A stretch of DNA of 64,000 nt from Parageobacillus sp. KH3-4 (lineage in GTDB: Bacteria > Bacillota > Bacilli > Bacillales > Anoxybacillaceae): contig NZ_AP025627.1 in the NCBI RefSeq assembly GCF_022846435.1, positions 1,460,001 through 1,524,000 on the forward strand. Direction: 5' to 3'. The position numbers were made by a program, and so were the translations under genes. Of the stretch, positions 16,754 through 25,391 are shown one piece after another (the first letter of the stretch is position 1; each line of letters starts with the position of its first letter). Under the pieces are notes generated by a model. It did no database searches and was not told the DNA's origin. It saw only the letters and a list, made by a program, of their open reading frames with translations.

Positions 16754-17977
16754 ATGAAAGGGAAAACGAATCAACGGCCTGTCCTCGTGATCGGGGCGGG
16801 CCCGATCGGACTGACTGCCGCATTAGCGTTGCGCCGTTTTGAGATTCCGGCGACGATCATCGAAGCGGAGCCAAAGGAGCGCATTCGTCCGGGGAGCCGC
16901 GCGATTTATTTCCATAAAGCGACGCTGGAACATTGGGAGGACATCTATCCAGGGCTTGGCTTTACTTTTGCGAAGCACGGGGTCGTCTGGCCTGTCAAGC
17001 GGACGCTGTTCGGCGGCAAGGAAGTATATATAAAGCGTTATCCGGCCCCGAATCGTAACGAGCTGCCGCCGTTTACGAGCTTGCCTCAAGTGGAAGCGGA
17101 AAAGTTTTTGTATGAGGCGTGCGTAGCGGCAGGGGTGGAGTTTATTTGGAATTCGCCTGTCCGGCAGGTGGAGACGAATGAAAATGGGGTGATTGTAACG
17201 ACGGAGTCCGGGGAAGTATGGCAGGCCGATTACGTGATTGGTGCCGATGGAGCCCGGTCTGTCGTTCGGCAGTCGCTCGGCATCGAGCTAGAGGGTCCCC
17301 GTTCCCGCGACCGCTTCGTCGTTGTTGATATCGAGGAAGACCCGTCCGCTCCGCTTCCGTTAGAAAGGGTGTTTCATTATCAACATCCGGCTATGGGAGG
17401 AAGAAATGTACTGTTTGTGCCATTTGCCGGCGGATGGCGGGTTGATTTGCAATTGTTTGCCGAAGATGACGCCCAGCAATACGGGAACATCGAAGGGGTG
17501 CGGCAATGGATTCCAAAAGTCATGCATAAAAAGTACGCTGATCGCATTACATGGGTGTCGATGTATCAGTTCCATCAAGCTGTAGCCCGTTCGTTCACCG
17601 ATGAACATTGCCGCGTTGTTTTAGCGGGAGAGGCTGCTCACCTTTTTGCCCCGTTTGGAGCGCGTGGAATGAATTCCGGCGTGGCAGATGCCGTCGCGGC
17701 GGTCAAGGCGATTCATGCCGCCTTCCAGGAGGGAGAGCGGTCGAAAGCAAAGCAGATCATTGCCGAAGCGGCACAAGAGAGAAAAACAGCGGCCCAATAC
17801 AATCGGGACTGTGCGGGCCTTGCGTTAGAGCATATTCAAGGACGCTCCCCGGTGATGAATATGAAACGGGAACTGGCTGCCTCGCTTTCTTCGATCATAC
17901 CGAGCTTAGGAAAATGGCTGGATGAAGGCCCGTACGGACCGAAATCCGGGCCGCCGCAATTAGCTACCAAGTATTGA
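16754..17977 (+). CDS. FAD-dependent monooxygenase, salicylyl-CoA 5-hydroxylase-like (copy A)
   Basis: A 407-residue class A flavoprotein hydroxylase: FAD-binding GAGPIG at residues 14-19, the DG motif region YVIGADGARS, and the GD-type motif in the variant form AGEAAHLFAPFGARGMNSG. The ATG 16754 follows AAAGGAGAT eight bases upstream; an upstream TTG in the same frame has no site. Between an acyl-CoA ligase and a 4HBT thioesterase, the likely substrate is an aroyl-CoA, with 5-hydroxylation of salicylyl-CoA to gentisyl-CoA as in the SdgC enzyme of Streptomyces. A free-acid hydroxylase such as 3-hydroxybenzoate 6-hydroxylase is the main alternative. The block C homologue (35446-36672) aligns without gaps over almost its full length and is about three quarters identical by eye. 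Confidence 0.8.
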   Translation: MKGKTNQRPVLVIGAGPIGLTAALALRRFEIPATIIEAEPKERIRPGSRAIYFHKATLEHWEDIYPGLGFTFAKHGVVWPVKRTLFGGKEVYIKRYPAPNRNELPPFTSLPQVEAEKFLYEACVAAGVEFIWNSPVRQVETNENGVIVTTESGEVWQADYVIGADGARSVVRQSLGIELEGPRSRDRFVVVDIEEDPSAPLPLERVFHYQHPAMGGRNVLFVPFAGGWRVDLQLFAEDDAQQYGNIEGVRQWIPKVMHKKYADRITWVSMYQFHQAVARSFTDEHCRVVLAGEAAHLFAPFGARGMNSGVADAVAAVKAIHAAFQEGERSKAKQIIAEAAQERKTAAQYNRDCAGLALEHIQGRSPVMNMKRELAASLSSIIPSLGKWLDEGPYGPKSGPPQLATKY

Positions 17978-17996
17978 GAAAGAAGAGGAAGAAGCG

Positions 17997-18455
17997 ATGA
18001 AAAAAATCGAGTACCGTTTTCAAGTGCAATGGGGAGACACAGATGCGGCGGGAATTGTCTTTTACCCGAATTTTTATAAATGGATGGACGAAGCGACGCA
18101 CCGCTTTTTTGCCGAACTTGGTAACCCGACAACGGCACTGTTTGAACAAAAGATAGGGTTGCCGATTTTGGAAGCCAAATGCCAATTTCGCTCCCCGTTA
18201 TTGTTTGGCGATGAAGTCCGAGTTTGTTCAACAATCACAGAGTTGTGGGATAAAGTGTTTCAAATTGCCCATGAGTTTTATAAACATGAAACAGTTGCCG
18301 CTGCCGGATATGAAACGAGAGCATGGGCGTCATTTGCCGACGGAAGGCCAAAAGCCGTCCCGATTCCAGCAGAGGTGAAACGGGTGTTGGCCGAGCGGCA
18401 GTCGTCCCGTTCGGCGGCGTTTCAGACGGAGCAAAAGCTAAATGGACAGAGATGA
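17997..18455 (+). CDS. 4-hydroxybenzoyl-CoA-type thioesterase (copy A)
   Basis: A 152-residue hot-dog fold protein with the 4HBT signature GDTDAAGIVFYPNFYKWMDEA, in which D16 corresponds to the catalytic aspartate. Predicted reaction: hydrolysis of an aromatic CoA thioester, here most likely gentisyl-CoA to gentisate plus CoA, which links the monooxygenase to the dioxygenase. It follows the monooxygenase by 19 bp and precedes the unknown protein. The homologue at 36691-37125 sits in the same position behind the second monooxygenase, which supports a fixed monooxygenase-thioesterase pair. Confidence 0.85.
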   Translation: MKKIEYRFQVQWGDTDAAGIVFYPNFYKWMDEATHRFFAELGNPTTALFEQKIGLPILEAKCQFRSPLLFGDEVRVCSTITELWDKVFQIAHEFYKHETVAAAGYETRAWASFADGRPKAVPIPAEVKRVLAERQSSRSAAFQTEQKLNGQR

Positions 18456-18474
18456 AACAGTTAGGAGGAGAACG

Positions 18475-19059
18475 ATGGCAACGTTGTTAAATCCGGAGAA
18501 GGAAATGTATGGACCGCGGACCGAGCAAGCGGTTGCCATCCTTTCCAGACTGTTAAGCATGGATTGGTTCGCCAATGTAGGTACTTCCCATTATCGGAAA
18601 GAGGCAGAAGAAGCGATCCATGAATGGATGGAGAGCTTCCATTTGGAGCATTATCATATCCGTTGGCTAGAGGAAGGGGAGCTCGTCCCTTCTTTAGCGG
18701 AGATGAACTTGGCGAAAAGTCCGTTATGGCGCTCTTTGTTTCCCATTCCGGAACGCATGAAGCAGGCGGCGGCCGCTGCGGAGAGAGACGGATGTTTGGT
18801 CAAGTTGGCCGATGAGATTCCAGCTTATTTATTTCATCATTGTTTCGATGCGGCGTATCGTGCTTTCCATCAATACGGCTCATCAGTCGTAAAAACCGCT
18901 GTCTGTTCAGTCATGTATATCGGGGGAATGGCTTGTGCCTGGGAATCCATTGGCGACCTTGACGGATGGAAATCGAATCCGTTTCGTGCGCTGCTGCGCG
19001 TCCTCGAGTACGGGCATTGGCTGTTAGGCATGGATGAAGAACAATTGTATCTGTTTTAG
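18475..19059 (+). CDS. Unknown protein associated with gentisate operons (family member A)
   Basis: I do not recognise the family. The 194-residue product (ATG 18475 after AGGAGG) is predicted soluble, with no signal peptide or clear membrane segment. It has a paralogue at 43259-43849 in the second gentisate block. Shared features in order: FxLEH, a basic residue plus W, an EL/EM pair, LADE, HHCFD, QYGS, TAVC, MYIGGMACAWE, GW, NPF, VLE and GHW. The strictly kept His, Cys, Asp, Glu and Trp residues suggest a metal or cofactor site rather than only a structural role. It is the last gene of operon A, just before a strong terminator. A role in handling a pathway intermediate is inferred only from context. 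Confidence 0.75.
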   Translation: MATLLNPEKEMYGPRTEQAVAILSRLLSMDWFANVGTSHYRKEAEEAIHEWMESFHLEHYHIRWLEEGELVPSLAEMNLAKSPLWRSLFPIPERMKQAAAAAERDGCLVKLADEIPAYLFHHCFDAAYRAFHQYGSSVVKTAVCSVMYIGGMACAWESIGDLDGWKSNPFRALLRVLEYGHWLLGMDEEQLYLF

Positions 19060-19074
19060 CAGGCATATAGCCGC

Positions 19075-19120
19075 AAGCCAAAGGGACGACGAAGAACGTT
19101 CGTCCCCTTTGGCTTGTTTT
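19075..19120 (+). terminator. Strong Rho-independent terminator of operon A
   Basis: AAGCCAAAGGGACGA (19075-19089) pairs with TCGTCCCCTTTGGCTT (19100-19115), followed by GTTTT. It separates operon A from the convergent amidohydrolase gene. Confidence 0.85.
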
Positions 19121-19123
19121 CCG

Positions 19124-20062
19124 TTATGGCAAGCCTAAGAAAGCATGGACGGCTTCAAGGCTTGGCTGTACGGGAGGCCAATGCGATAAATCAAAAGGAA
19201 AATCAGAGCCTGGCAATACCCGCTCTTTGCCGACGAGATCGACCAGCAGCCGCAGCGCTCGGCTGTCCCAAAGAACAGTATCGAACCAAAAGCGGCGCAA
19301 ATAGTCTGTCGGTGGGGCTTGTACCGAGGCGGCCACCGGGCGCCACATTTCATATCCTTTTTGCAGCCGGCCGATTTGATAAGGGAGAAAACCGCCGCCA
19401 TGGGCCAATAAAATACGAACGCGCGGGTAGCGGTCCATCCAGCCGCCCAGCAACAAATCGGTGGCACAAATGGTCGTCTCCCAAGGAACCCCGATTAAAT
19501 TCGCCATTCTCCGCCCTTGAAGGCGCGGATCGTCGCAAAGAAGCGGATGGATAAAGAGAATGGCTCCTAAAGCGTCCGCCTCTTCCCAAAACGGGATGAA
19601 AGACTCATCAGTAAGCAGCTTCTGCTGAACGGATGGGCCGATGATGGCCCCTTTTAACCCGTGCTGCATGGCCCTCCGCAGTTCCAATGCCGCCTGCTCT
19701 GGCTGATTGAGCGGCACTGTCGCCAAGGCGGACAATCGGGCGGAATGCTCCGATACCCAGCGTGATAAGGCATCGTTATAGAGGCGTGACAGTTCTTTGG
19801 TGATCGTTGCTTCGATGTCATATAAAAACAATTGAGGAATCGGGGACACTAACGAATGGGATACCCTTGCCTGGTGTTGCGCCTTGAAATAGGCGTTCGG
19901 ATCGATGAATTCGTCTTTTAAATCAAATCCCCATTGATGATTGATTGTCAACGTCTTGCCATTGTCGCCCCAATGGACAGGAATATGTTTTTTCTCCTCT
20001 TTGAGCCATTGCACAACTTCCGGTGGAATAAAGTGAGTATGGACATCAAAACGGCCCTCCAT
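19124..20062 (-). CDS. praH: ACMSD-family decarboxylase, probable 5-carboxy-2-hydroxymuconate-6-semialdehyde decarboxylase
   Basis: A 312-residue amidohydrolase-2 protein of the aminocarboxymuconate-semialdehyde decarboxylase group. Metal-binding features are the N-terminal DVHTHF, IHPLL in the middle, the LLAHGG loop and GSDFPF near the end. In the protocatechuate 2,3-cleavage pathway of Paenibacillus, PraH of this family removes the extra carboxyl group from the ring-cleavage product to give 2-hydroxymuconate semialdehyde. The other pra enzymes are encoded next door. It is transcribed leftward, 49 bp behind the IclR gene. Alternatives are decarboxylation of 2-amino-3-carboxymuconate semialdehyde or a hydroxybenzoate decarboxylase. 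Confidence 0.75.
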   Translation of the reverse strand: MEGRFDVHTHFIPPEVVQWLKEEKKHIPVHWGDNGKTLTINHQWGFDLKDEFIDPNAYFKAQHQARVSHSLVSPIPQLFLYDIEATITKELSRLYNDALSRWVSEHSARLSALATVPLNQPEQAALELRRAMQHGLKGAIIGPSVQQKLLTDESFIPFWEEADALGAILFIHPLLCDDPRLQGRRMANLIGVPWETTICATDLLLGGWMDRYPRVRILLAHGGGFLPYQIGRLQKGYEMWRPVAASVQAPPTDYLRRFWFDTVLWDSRALRLLVDLVGKERVLPGSDFPFDLSHWPPVQPSLEAVHAFLGLP

Positions 20063-20111
20063 GGTTTCTCCCTCCTAAATCAATTATGAGATGGACCGCC
20101 AAGCTTGAAGT

Positions 20112-20891
20112 TTATGACGATCGCGGCAAGTAACCTAGTTTTTCAGAAATCTCATTCGCTGCGCGTTTCACTTTAGCGATGATTGATGGATCATACGGAT
20201 GCAGGCGATGGACCGGTCCGATGACGCTAAGGGCGTATACGACTTTTCCCGTATAATCCCAAATCGGCGCTGCAACCGAGGCGACCCCTTCGCTAAGTTC
20301 TTCAATGCTAATGGCGTACCCTTGACGGCGAATCGTGCGCAATGCATCGCGCAAAACGTGCGGATCGGTAATTGTCTTCAAGGTAAATCGCTCTAATCCT
20401 TGTTCGATATACGCTTCAATGGTTTGCTCCTCTTGGTATGAGAGCAACACTTTTCCCGAACTTGTACAGTGCAACGGATTTCTTCTTCCGATATGAGAGA
20501 GAGCTTGAACAGGCTGTTGGCTTTCGACACGGTGAATATAGACGACGCTCGGACCATCCAGCACAGCGATGTGTGCCGTTTCCTGCAGATCGCCGACAAG
20601 CCGCTGCAATATCGGTTGCGCTTCACGGTTGACTTCCAAGTGGGACGTTAACACGGTATTCAGCTGCAAAATCGTCAAACCAAGGCGATATTTTTGTGTT
20701 TCCGGATCTTTGATGACAAATCCTTCGCTCGCTAATGTATGAAGAAGACGGCTCACCGTGCTTTTCGATAAGCCGAGGGAAGAAGCTAATTCGGTAACTT
20801 TTTTTTCCGGCTCTTCTAATGAAAAGCTGCGTAAAATGCGCAGCGCATTTTTCACCGATGAAAGCAAATAGTCTTCATTGGCGTGCGGCAT
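20112..20891 (-). CDS. praR: IclR-family regulator of the meta-cleavage operon
   Basis: A 259-residue IclR protein with a winged helix-turn-helix (about 10-75, SVKNALRILRSFS ... SKSTVSRLLHTLA) and a C-terminal effector domain. It is divergent from the meta-cleavage operon, and PraR of the Paenibacillus pra system is also an IclR-type repressor, so the same role is inferred. The 231-bp gap to praB contains two copies of a 20-bp motif, one near each promoter side, that are the obvious candidate binding sites. The amidohydrolase gene praH follows on the same strand and probably shares its transcript. Confidence 0.8.
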   Translation of the reverse strand: MPHANEDYLLSSVKNALRILRSFSLEEPEKKVTELASSLGLSKSTVSRLLHTLASEGFVIKDPETQKYRLGLTILQLNTVLTSHLEVNREAQPILQRLVGDLQETAHIAVLDGPSVVYIHRVESQQPVQALSHIGRRNPLHCTSSGKVLLSYQEEQTIEAYIEQGLERFTLKTITDPHVLRDALRTIRRQGYAISIEELSEGVASVAAPIWDYTGKVVYALSVIGPVHRLHPYDPSIIAKVKRAANEISEKLGYLPRSS

Positions 20892-20918
20892 AATTCTTTC
20901 TCCTTTTTCTTTTTATTA

Positions 20919-20938
20919 GTTTCATATAAAGGAACATT
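20919..20938. repeat. Operator-like motif, copy 1
   Basis: GTTTCATATAAAGGAACATT, located 28 bp upstream of the praR start. An identical 20-bp copy is at 21012-21031. Within it GTTTC and GGAAC form an imperfect inverted repeat of the size bound by IclR dimers. Confidence 0.6.
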
Positions 20939-21011
20939 ATTTCTTATATCATAACATATCAAAGAAGGATTTAGGTTGAAAATAATAAAAAATTAAAAAA
21001 TTTTTTCTATT

Positions 21012-21031
21012 GTTTCATATAAAGGAACATT
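21012..21031. repeat. Operator-like motif, copy 2
   Basis: Exact second copy of the 20-bp motif at 20919-20938, ending four bases before the -35 box of the praB promoter. A related 19-bp version lies at 33982-34000 ahead of the block C operon. The AT-rich DNA between the two copies (20939-21011) shows nothing else. Confidence 0.65.
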
Positions 21032-21035
21032 GATG

Positions 21036-21064
21036 TTGTATAAGAAACAATTGCTGGCTATGAT
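21036..21064 (+). promoter_or_regulatory. Candidate promoter of the pra operon
   Basis: TTGTAT (21036-21041), a 17-base spacer and TATGAT (21059-21064). It sits directly behind operator copy 2 and about 60 bases before the praB start. The operator position fits either activation or exclusion of polymerase. Confidence 0.5.
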
Positions 21065-21122
21065 TAACGTAAAAGATTCTTAATTTTTCGACGAAAAAGT
21101 TTCGCCAAAGGAGGAACAGCCA

Positions 21123-22598
21123 ATGAAAGCGGAAGTTGTTGCAGATGGAAAAGTGAAAGCGTTCGATTGTCAACATTTTATCAATGGACAGTTTTTGCCT
21201 TCAAAAAGCGGCAAAACCTTTAAGAATATTAATCCCGCCACCGGAGAAGTGATCGGCATCGTATGTGAGGGAGGAAAAGAGGACATTGATTTGGCGGTAG
21301 CTGCGGCGAGAAGGGCGCTTAGCGGTCCTTGGAAGCGGATGTCGATCGATCAGCGGATTGCCGTCTTGCGGCGCATCGGTGATCTCATTTTAGAACGCAA
21401 GGACGAATTGGCCCGGCTCGAATCATTGGATACAGGGAAACCATACTCACTCTCTAGCGCGTTGGATATTCCGAGAGCGGCCTATAACTTTCATTTTTTT
21501 GCCGATTACTTGCGTTCCGTTGGCACGGAAGCGTATCAAACGGATGAAGTGGCCATTAACTATGCTGTCCGCCGCCCGGTTGGGGTCGTCGGATTGATTA
21601 ACCCGTGGAATTTGCCGCTGTTGCTGTTGACATGGAAGTTAGCCCCGTGTTTAGCGGCGGGGAACACAACTGTCATCAAGCCGGCGGAATGGACGCCGCT
21701 GACGGCAACGGTGTTAGCGGAAATTTGCAAGGAGGCCGGAGTGCCGGATGGCGTTGTTAACATTGTTCATGGATTTGGGCCAGATTCGGCGGGGGCGGCG
21801 CTGACGGAGCATCCGGACGTTGACGCCATTACGTTTACCGGGGAAACGACGACCGGAAAAGCAATTATGGCAGCCGCTGCGAAATCGCTGAAAAAGTTAT
21901 CGTACGAATTAGGCGGCAAAAACCCGAACATTGTTTTCGCCGATGCAAATTTGGATGAGGCAATTGAAACAACGTTGAAATCAAGCTTTATGAACCAAGG
22001 GGAAGTTTGCCTTTGCGGATCAAGAATTTATGTCGAACGGCCAATTTACGAACAATTTTTGCAAAAATTTGTGGCGAAAACAAAAGAGCTCGTTGTCGGC
22101 GACCCGTTTGATCCGAAAACAAATGTCGGCGCGCTCATTAGCGAAGAACATTACGAACGGGTGCTGGGCTACATCGAATCAGCGAAAGAAGAAGGCGGAC
22201 AAATTTTAACAGGCGGAAAACGGCCGGATGGGCTGAATCAAGGATATTATCTCGAACCGACGATCATTGCCGGCGTCAATCGCAATTGCCGCATTGTCCG
22301 TGAAGAAGTGTTTGGCCCTGTTGTCACGGTGATGCCGTTTGACGAAGAAGAGGAAGTGATTGCTCAAGCGAACGACACCCATTACGGATTGAGCGCGACC
22401 ATTTGGACGAACGATTTGCGCCGAGCGCATCGGGTTGCGGCGCGGATTGAAGCAGGAATCGTCTGGGTCAATACATGGTTTTTGCGTGATTTGCGCACGC
22501 CATTCGGCGGGATGAAGCAAAGCGGCATCGGGCGTGAAGGGGGGATGCATAGCTTTGAGTTTTATAGCGAACTGACCAACATTTGCATCAAACTTTAA
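21123..22598 (+). CDS. praB: 2-Hydroxymuconate-6-semialdehyde dehydrogenase
   Basis: A 491-residue NAD-dependent aldehyde dehydrogenase. Catalytic features are the glutamate in ELGGKNPN and C296 in GEVCLCGS; the NAD-binding region has FTGETTTGKAI. It resembles the XylG/DmpC/PraB group that oxidises 2-hydroxymuconate semialdehyde to 2-hydroxymuconate (4-oxalocrotonate, enol form). The start follows AAAGGAGGA. It is the first gene of a seven-gene operon whose order from here to the tautomerase is the same as in the TOL (xylG-J-Q-K-I-H) and pra systems. 2-Aminomuconate semialdehyde is the main alternative substrate. Confidence 0.87.
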   Translation: MKAEVVADGKVKAFDCQHFINGQFLPSKSGKTFKNINPATGEVIGIVCEGGKEDIDLAVAAARRALSGPWKRMSIDQRIAVLRRIGDLILERKDELARLESLDTGKPYSLSSALDIPRAAYNFHFFADYLRSVGTEAYQTDEVAINYAVRRPVGVVGLINPWNLPLLLLTWKLAPCLAAGNTTVIKPAEWTPLTATVLAEICKEAGVPDGVVNIVHGFGPDSAGAALTEHPDVDAITFTGETTTGKAIMAAAAKSLKKLSYELGGKNPNIVFADANLDEAIETTLKSSFMNQGEVCLCGSRIYVERPIYEQFLQKFVAKTKELVVGDPFDPKTNVGALISEEHYERVLGYIESAKEEGGQILTGGKRPDGLNQGYYLEPTIIAGVNRNCRIVREEVFGPVVTVMPFDEEEEVIAQANDTHYGLSATIWTNDLRRAHRVAARIEAGIVWVNTWFLRDLRTPFGGMKQSGIGREGGMHSFEFYSELTNICIKL

Positions 22599-22662
22599 GC
22601 CGATTAGCGCATTTAGTTTGTTCGGAAGCGGGGCTTCTTGGCTGATATGACTAAACGGGGTG

Positions 22663-23448
22663 ATGACATTGGAGAAATGGGACTATTATTCTCATTTATT
22701 ATTGAACGCCGAGAGGGAAAGACAGCCGCTCTCTCCCCTTACAGAGCTGGATTCCACATTGACTGTCAACGATGCTTATCAAATTCAGTTGCGGACGATC
22801 GAACAAAAAATGAAAGAAGGACACCGGATCGTCGGGAAGAAAATTGGCTTGACCTCAGTCGCGATGCAACAGTTGCTAGGCGTCGACCAGCCTGATTATG
22901 GTCATCTGCTTGATAACATGGTCGTCGAAGACGGGGGAACGGTTCCGTGGGAACGGGTCATGCAGCCGAAAGTCGAGGCCGAAGTCGCGTTTGTGTTAAA
23001 ACGGGATTTAGTTGGTCCGCGCGTAACGATGTTAGATGTGCTGCAAGCAACCGATTATATTGTTCCGGCGTTGGAAATTGTCGACAGCCGTATTGCCGAT
23101 TGGAAGATTCGCCTAGCGGATACCGTTGCTGATAACGCTTCGTCCGGCCTTTATGTTTTAGGAGAAAAGCGGGTTCCGGTTCATTCCGTCGATATAGCAC
23201 AAATCGGCATGGCGCTGTATCGAAATGGTGAGGTAGCCAATACTGGCGTCGGAGCTGCAGCGCTTGGCCATCCGGCGTTTTGTGTCGCTTGGTTGGCGAA
23301 CAAGCTATATGAATACGGAAAGGAACTGAGAGAAGGCGAGATCGTTCTTTCTGGTGCTTTGTCGGCTGCGGTCAATGCGGAACCCGGCGATTTCTTCAGC
23401 GCTCGTTTTGCCCATTTAGGAGAGGTGCGCGTCCAGTTTGCGCCATAA
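22663..23448 (+). CDS. 2-Hydroxypenta-2,4-dienoate (2-oxopent-4-enoate) hydratase
   Basis: A protein of about 261 residues of the hydratase/decarboxylase (FAH-like) family, related to XylJ and MhpD. Visible family blocks are RIVGKKIGLTS, QPKVEAEVAFVLKRDL, VPALEIVDSRI and DNASSG. Reaction: hydration of 2-hydroxypenta-2,4-dienoate to 4-hydroxy-2-oxovalerate. The exact start is uncertain: GTG 22660, ATG 22663 and TTG 22669 all share one weak GGGGTGA site. It shares ancestry with the oxalocrotonate decarboxylase at 25392-26177, and in this family the two enzymes form a complex that channels the unstable dienoate. Position after praB corresponds to praE of Paenibacillus. Confidence 0.83.
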   Translation: MTLEKWDYYSHLLLNAERERQPLSPLTELDSTLTVNDAYQIQLRTIEQKMKEGHRIVGKKIGLTSVAMQQLLGVDQPDYGHLLDNMVVEDGGTVPWERVMQPKVEAEVAFVLKRDLVGPRVTMLDVLQATDYIVPALEIVDSRIADWKIRLADTVADNASSGLYVLGEKRVPVHSVDIAQIGMALYRNGEVANTGVGAAALGHPAFCVAWLANKLYEYGKELREGEIVLSGALSAAVNAEPGDFFSARFAHLGEVRVQFAP

Positions 23449-23464
23449 ATAAGGAGGGGGAACC

Positions 23465-24349
23465 GTGGATAAAGTCAAAGTAGCGATTCTTGGTTCGGGA
23501 AATATCGGAACCGACTTGATGTTGAAGTTGGAGCGTTCTGGCGTTTTGCAGTTGACGACCATTATTGGCATTGATCCGCAGTCGGAAGGATTGCGCATGG
23601 CGCGGGAAAAAGGGTATCGCGTCATTGACAACGGCATTCATGGGTTTTTAGAGCATCCAGAATGGGCGGATATCGTCTTTGATGCCACTTCGGCAAAAGC
23701 GCACATTCGCCATGCCAAGCTGCTGAGGAAGGCAGGAAAAGTCGTGTTGGATTTAACGCCGGCAGCCGTTGGACCATTTGTCGTTCCGTCGGTCAATTTA
23801 ACGGAACATTTGGAAGAGATGAACATTAATTTCATTACGTGCGGAGGGCAGGCGACGATTCCGATCGTCCACGCGATTCATCGCGTCAGCCCAGTCGCTT
23901 ACGCCGAAATTGTCGCGACGATTTCGAGCAAAAGCGCGGGGCCGGGGACAAGGGCGAACATTGACGAGTTTACAGAAACAACCGCCCGGGGGCTCGAAAA
24001 AATCGGTGGAGCAAAGCGCGGAAAAGCAATCATTATTCTAAATCCGGCTGAACCGCCGATTTTGATGAGAAATACGGTTTATGCCCTTGTTGAAGGCGAA
24101 CACGTGCCGAAACGGGAGATTTGCGCCGCGATCGAAACGATGGTGGAAACAATCCAGACATATGTTCCCGGTTACCGATTGCGCACGAGCCCTATCATCG
24201 AAGGAAATAAAGTGACCGTAATGATTGAAGTCGAAGGAGCTGGTGATTATTTGCCAAAATACGCTGGAAACCTTGATATTATGACAGCGGCTGCAGTGAA
24301 AGTGGCGGAAGAAGTCGCTAAACATCGGTTGTCGAAACAGTTAGCGTAG
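23465..24349 (+). CDS. Acetaldehyde dehydrogenase (acylating)
   Basis: A 294-residue enzyme of the MhpF/DmpF/XylQ family. It has the NAD-binding start [14 protein letters not shown] and the catalytic cysteine in [12 protein letters not shown]. Reaction: acetaldehyde + CoA + NAD+ to acetyl-CoA + NADH. In this family it forms a channelling complex with the aldolase encoded 12 bp downstream, so toxic acetaldehyde is not released. It starts with GTG 23465 after AAGGAGGGGG. By gene order it corresponds to praG. Confidence 0.93.
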   Translation: MDKVKVAILGSGNIGTDLMLKLERSGVLQLTTIIGIDPQSEGLRMAREKGYRVIDNGIHGFLEHPEWADIVFDATSAKAHIRHAKLLRKAGKVVLDLTPAAVGPFVVPSVNLTEHLEEMNINFITCGGQATIPIVHAIHRVSPVAYAEIVATISSKSAGPGTRANIDEFTETTARGLEKIGGAKRGKAIIILNPAEPPILMRNTVYALVEGEHVPKREICAAIETMVETIQTYVPGYRLRTSPIIEGNKVTVMIEVEGAGDYLPKYAGNLDIMTAAAVKVAEEVAKHRLSKQLA

Positions 24350-24360
24350 GAGGGAAAACG

Positions 24361-25389
24361 ATGGAACAACGAATCATCATCACGGAGGTGGCGCTGCGCG
24401 ACGGGAGCCACGCCATTGCCCATCAATATACGGTTGAACAAGTGGCGGTGATCGCTAAAGCGTTGGATGAGGCCAATGTCCCTTACATCGAGGTGTCGCA
24501 TGGAGATGGTTTAGGCGGGTCTTCATTGCAATACGGATTGTCGCGGACGGATGAATTTGAACTAATTGAAACGGCTGTGTCGGTCTGCCGGCAGGCAAAA
24601 ATTGCGGTGCTGCTTCTTCCGGGGATCGGAACGGTGAAGGAATTGAAACAAGCAGCCCAGCTAGGGGCGAAAATGGCGCGCATCGCCACCCATGTGACAG
24701 AAGCCGATATTTCTGCCCAGCATATCGCGGCTGCTAAACAACTCGGAATGGAAACGGTCGGGTTTTTAATGATGGCGCATATGGCGCCGGTCGATACGCT
24801 CGTCAGCCAAGCAAAATTAATGGAAAGCTACGGGGCGGATGTCGTCTATGTCGTCGATTCCGCCGGCGCCCTGCTGCCGCATGAAGTTAAGGAGCGCATT
24901 CGAGCGTTAAGGGAAAGCGTCGGCATTGAAGTCGGGTTTCATGCCCATAACAATTTATCGCTCGCGATGGCCAACACGTTGGCAGCGATTGAAGAGGGAG
25001 CCACGCGCATTGACGGCAGTGTCCGCTGTTTAGGGGCTGGTGCCGGCAATACGCAAACTGAAGTGCTCGTCGCCGTATTGGATCGATTGGGCATCCAAAC
25101 CGGCATCGATTTATATAAAATGATGGACCTTGCTGAGCAGATCGTCGCGCCAATATTGCCAAGGGCGCAAGAAATTACGCGGGACAGCTTGACGCTAGGG
25201 TATGCCGGCGTATATTCGAGCTTCCTTCTTCATGCCCGGCGTGCGGCCCAAGCATTTGGCCTTGATGCTCGCGATATTTTAATCGAGCTCGGCCGGCGAA
25301 AAGTCGTTGGCGGGCAGGAAGATATGATTGTCGATGTCGCTGCTGAAATGGCGAACGGAAAAATGGTCGCCGCAGGGGAGGGGAAGTAA
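24361..25389 (+). CDS. 4-Hydroxy-2-oxovalerate aldolase
   Basis: A 342-residue class II pyruvate aldolase of the MhpE/DmpG/XylK family, HMGL-like TIM barrel. Seen motifs: [12 protein letters not shown] with the catalytic arginine-aspartate pair, metal-binding GFHAHNN, and the C-terminal communication domain typical of the dehydrogenase-linked aldolases. Reaction: 4-hydroxy-2-oxovalerate to pyruvate and acetaldehyde. The start follows AGGAGGG. By gene order it corresponds to praF. Confidence 0.93.
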   Translation: MEQRIIITEVALRDGSHAIAHQYTVEQVAVIAKALDEANVPYIEVSHGDGLGGSSLQYGLSRTDEFELIETAVSVCRQAKIAVLLLPGIGTVKELKQAAQLGAKMARIATHVTEADISAQHIAAAKQLGMETVGFLMMAHMAPVDTLVSQAKLMESYGADVVYVVDSAGALLPHEVKERIRALRESVGIEVGFHAHNNLSLAMANTLAAIEEGATRIDGSVRCLGAGAGNTQTEVLVAVLDRLGIQTGIDLYKMMDLAEQIVAPILPRAQEITRDSLTLGYAGVYSSFLLHARRAAQAFGLDARDILIELGRRKVVGGQEDMIVDVAAEMANGKMVAAGEGK

Positions 25390-25391
25390 AG

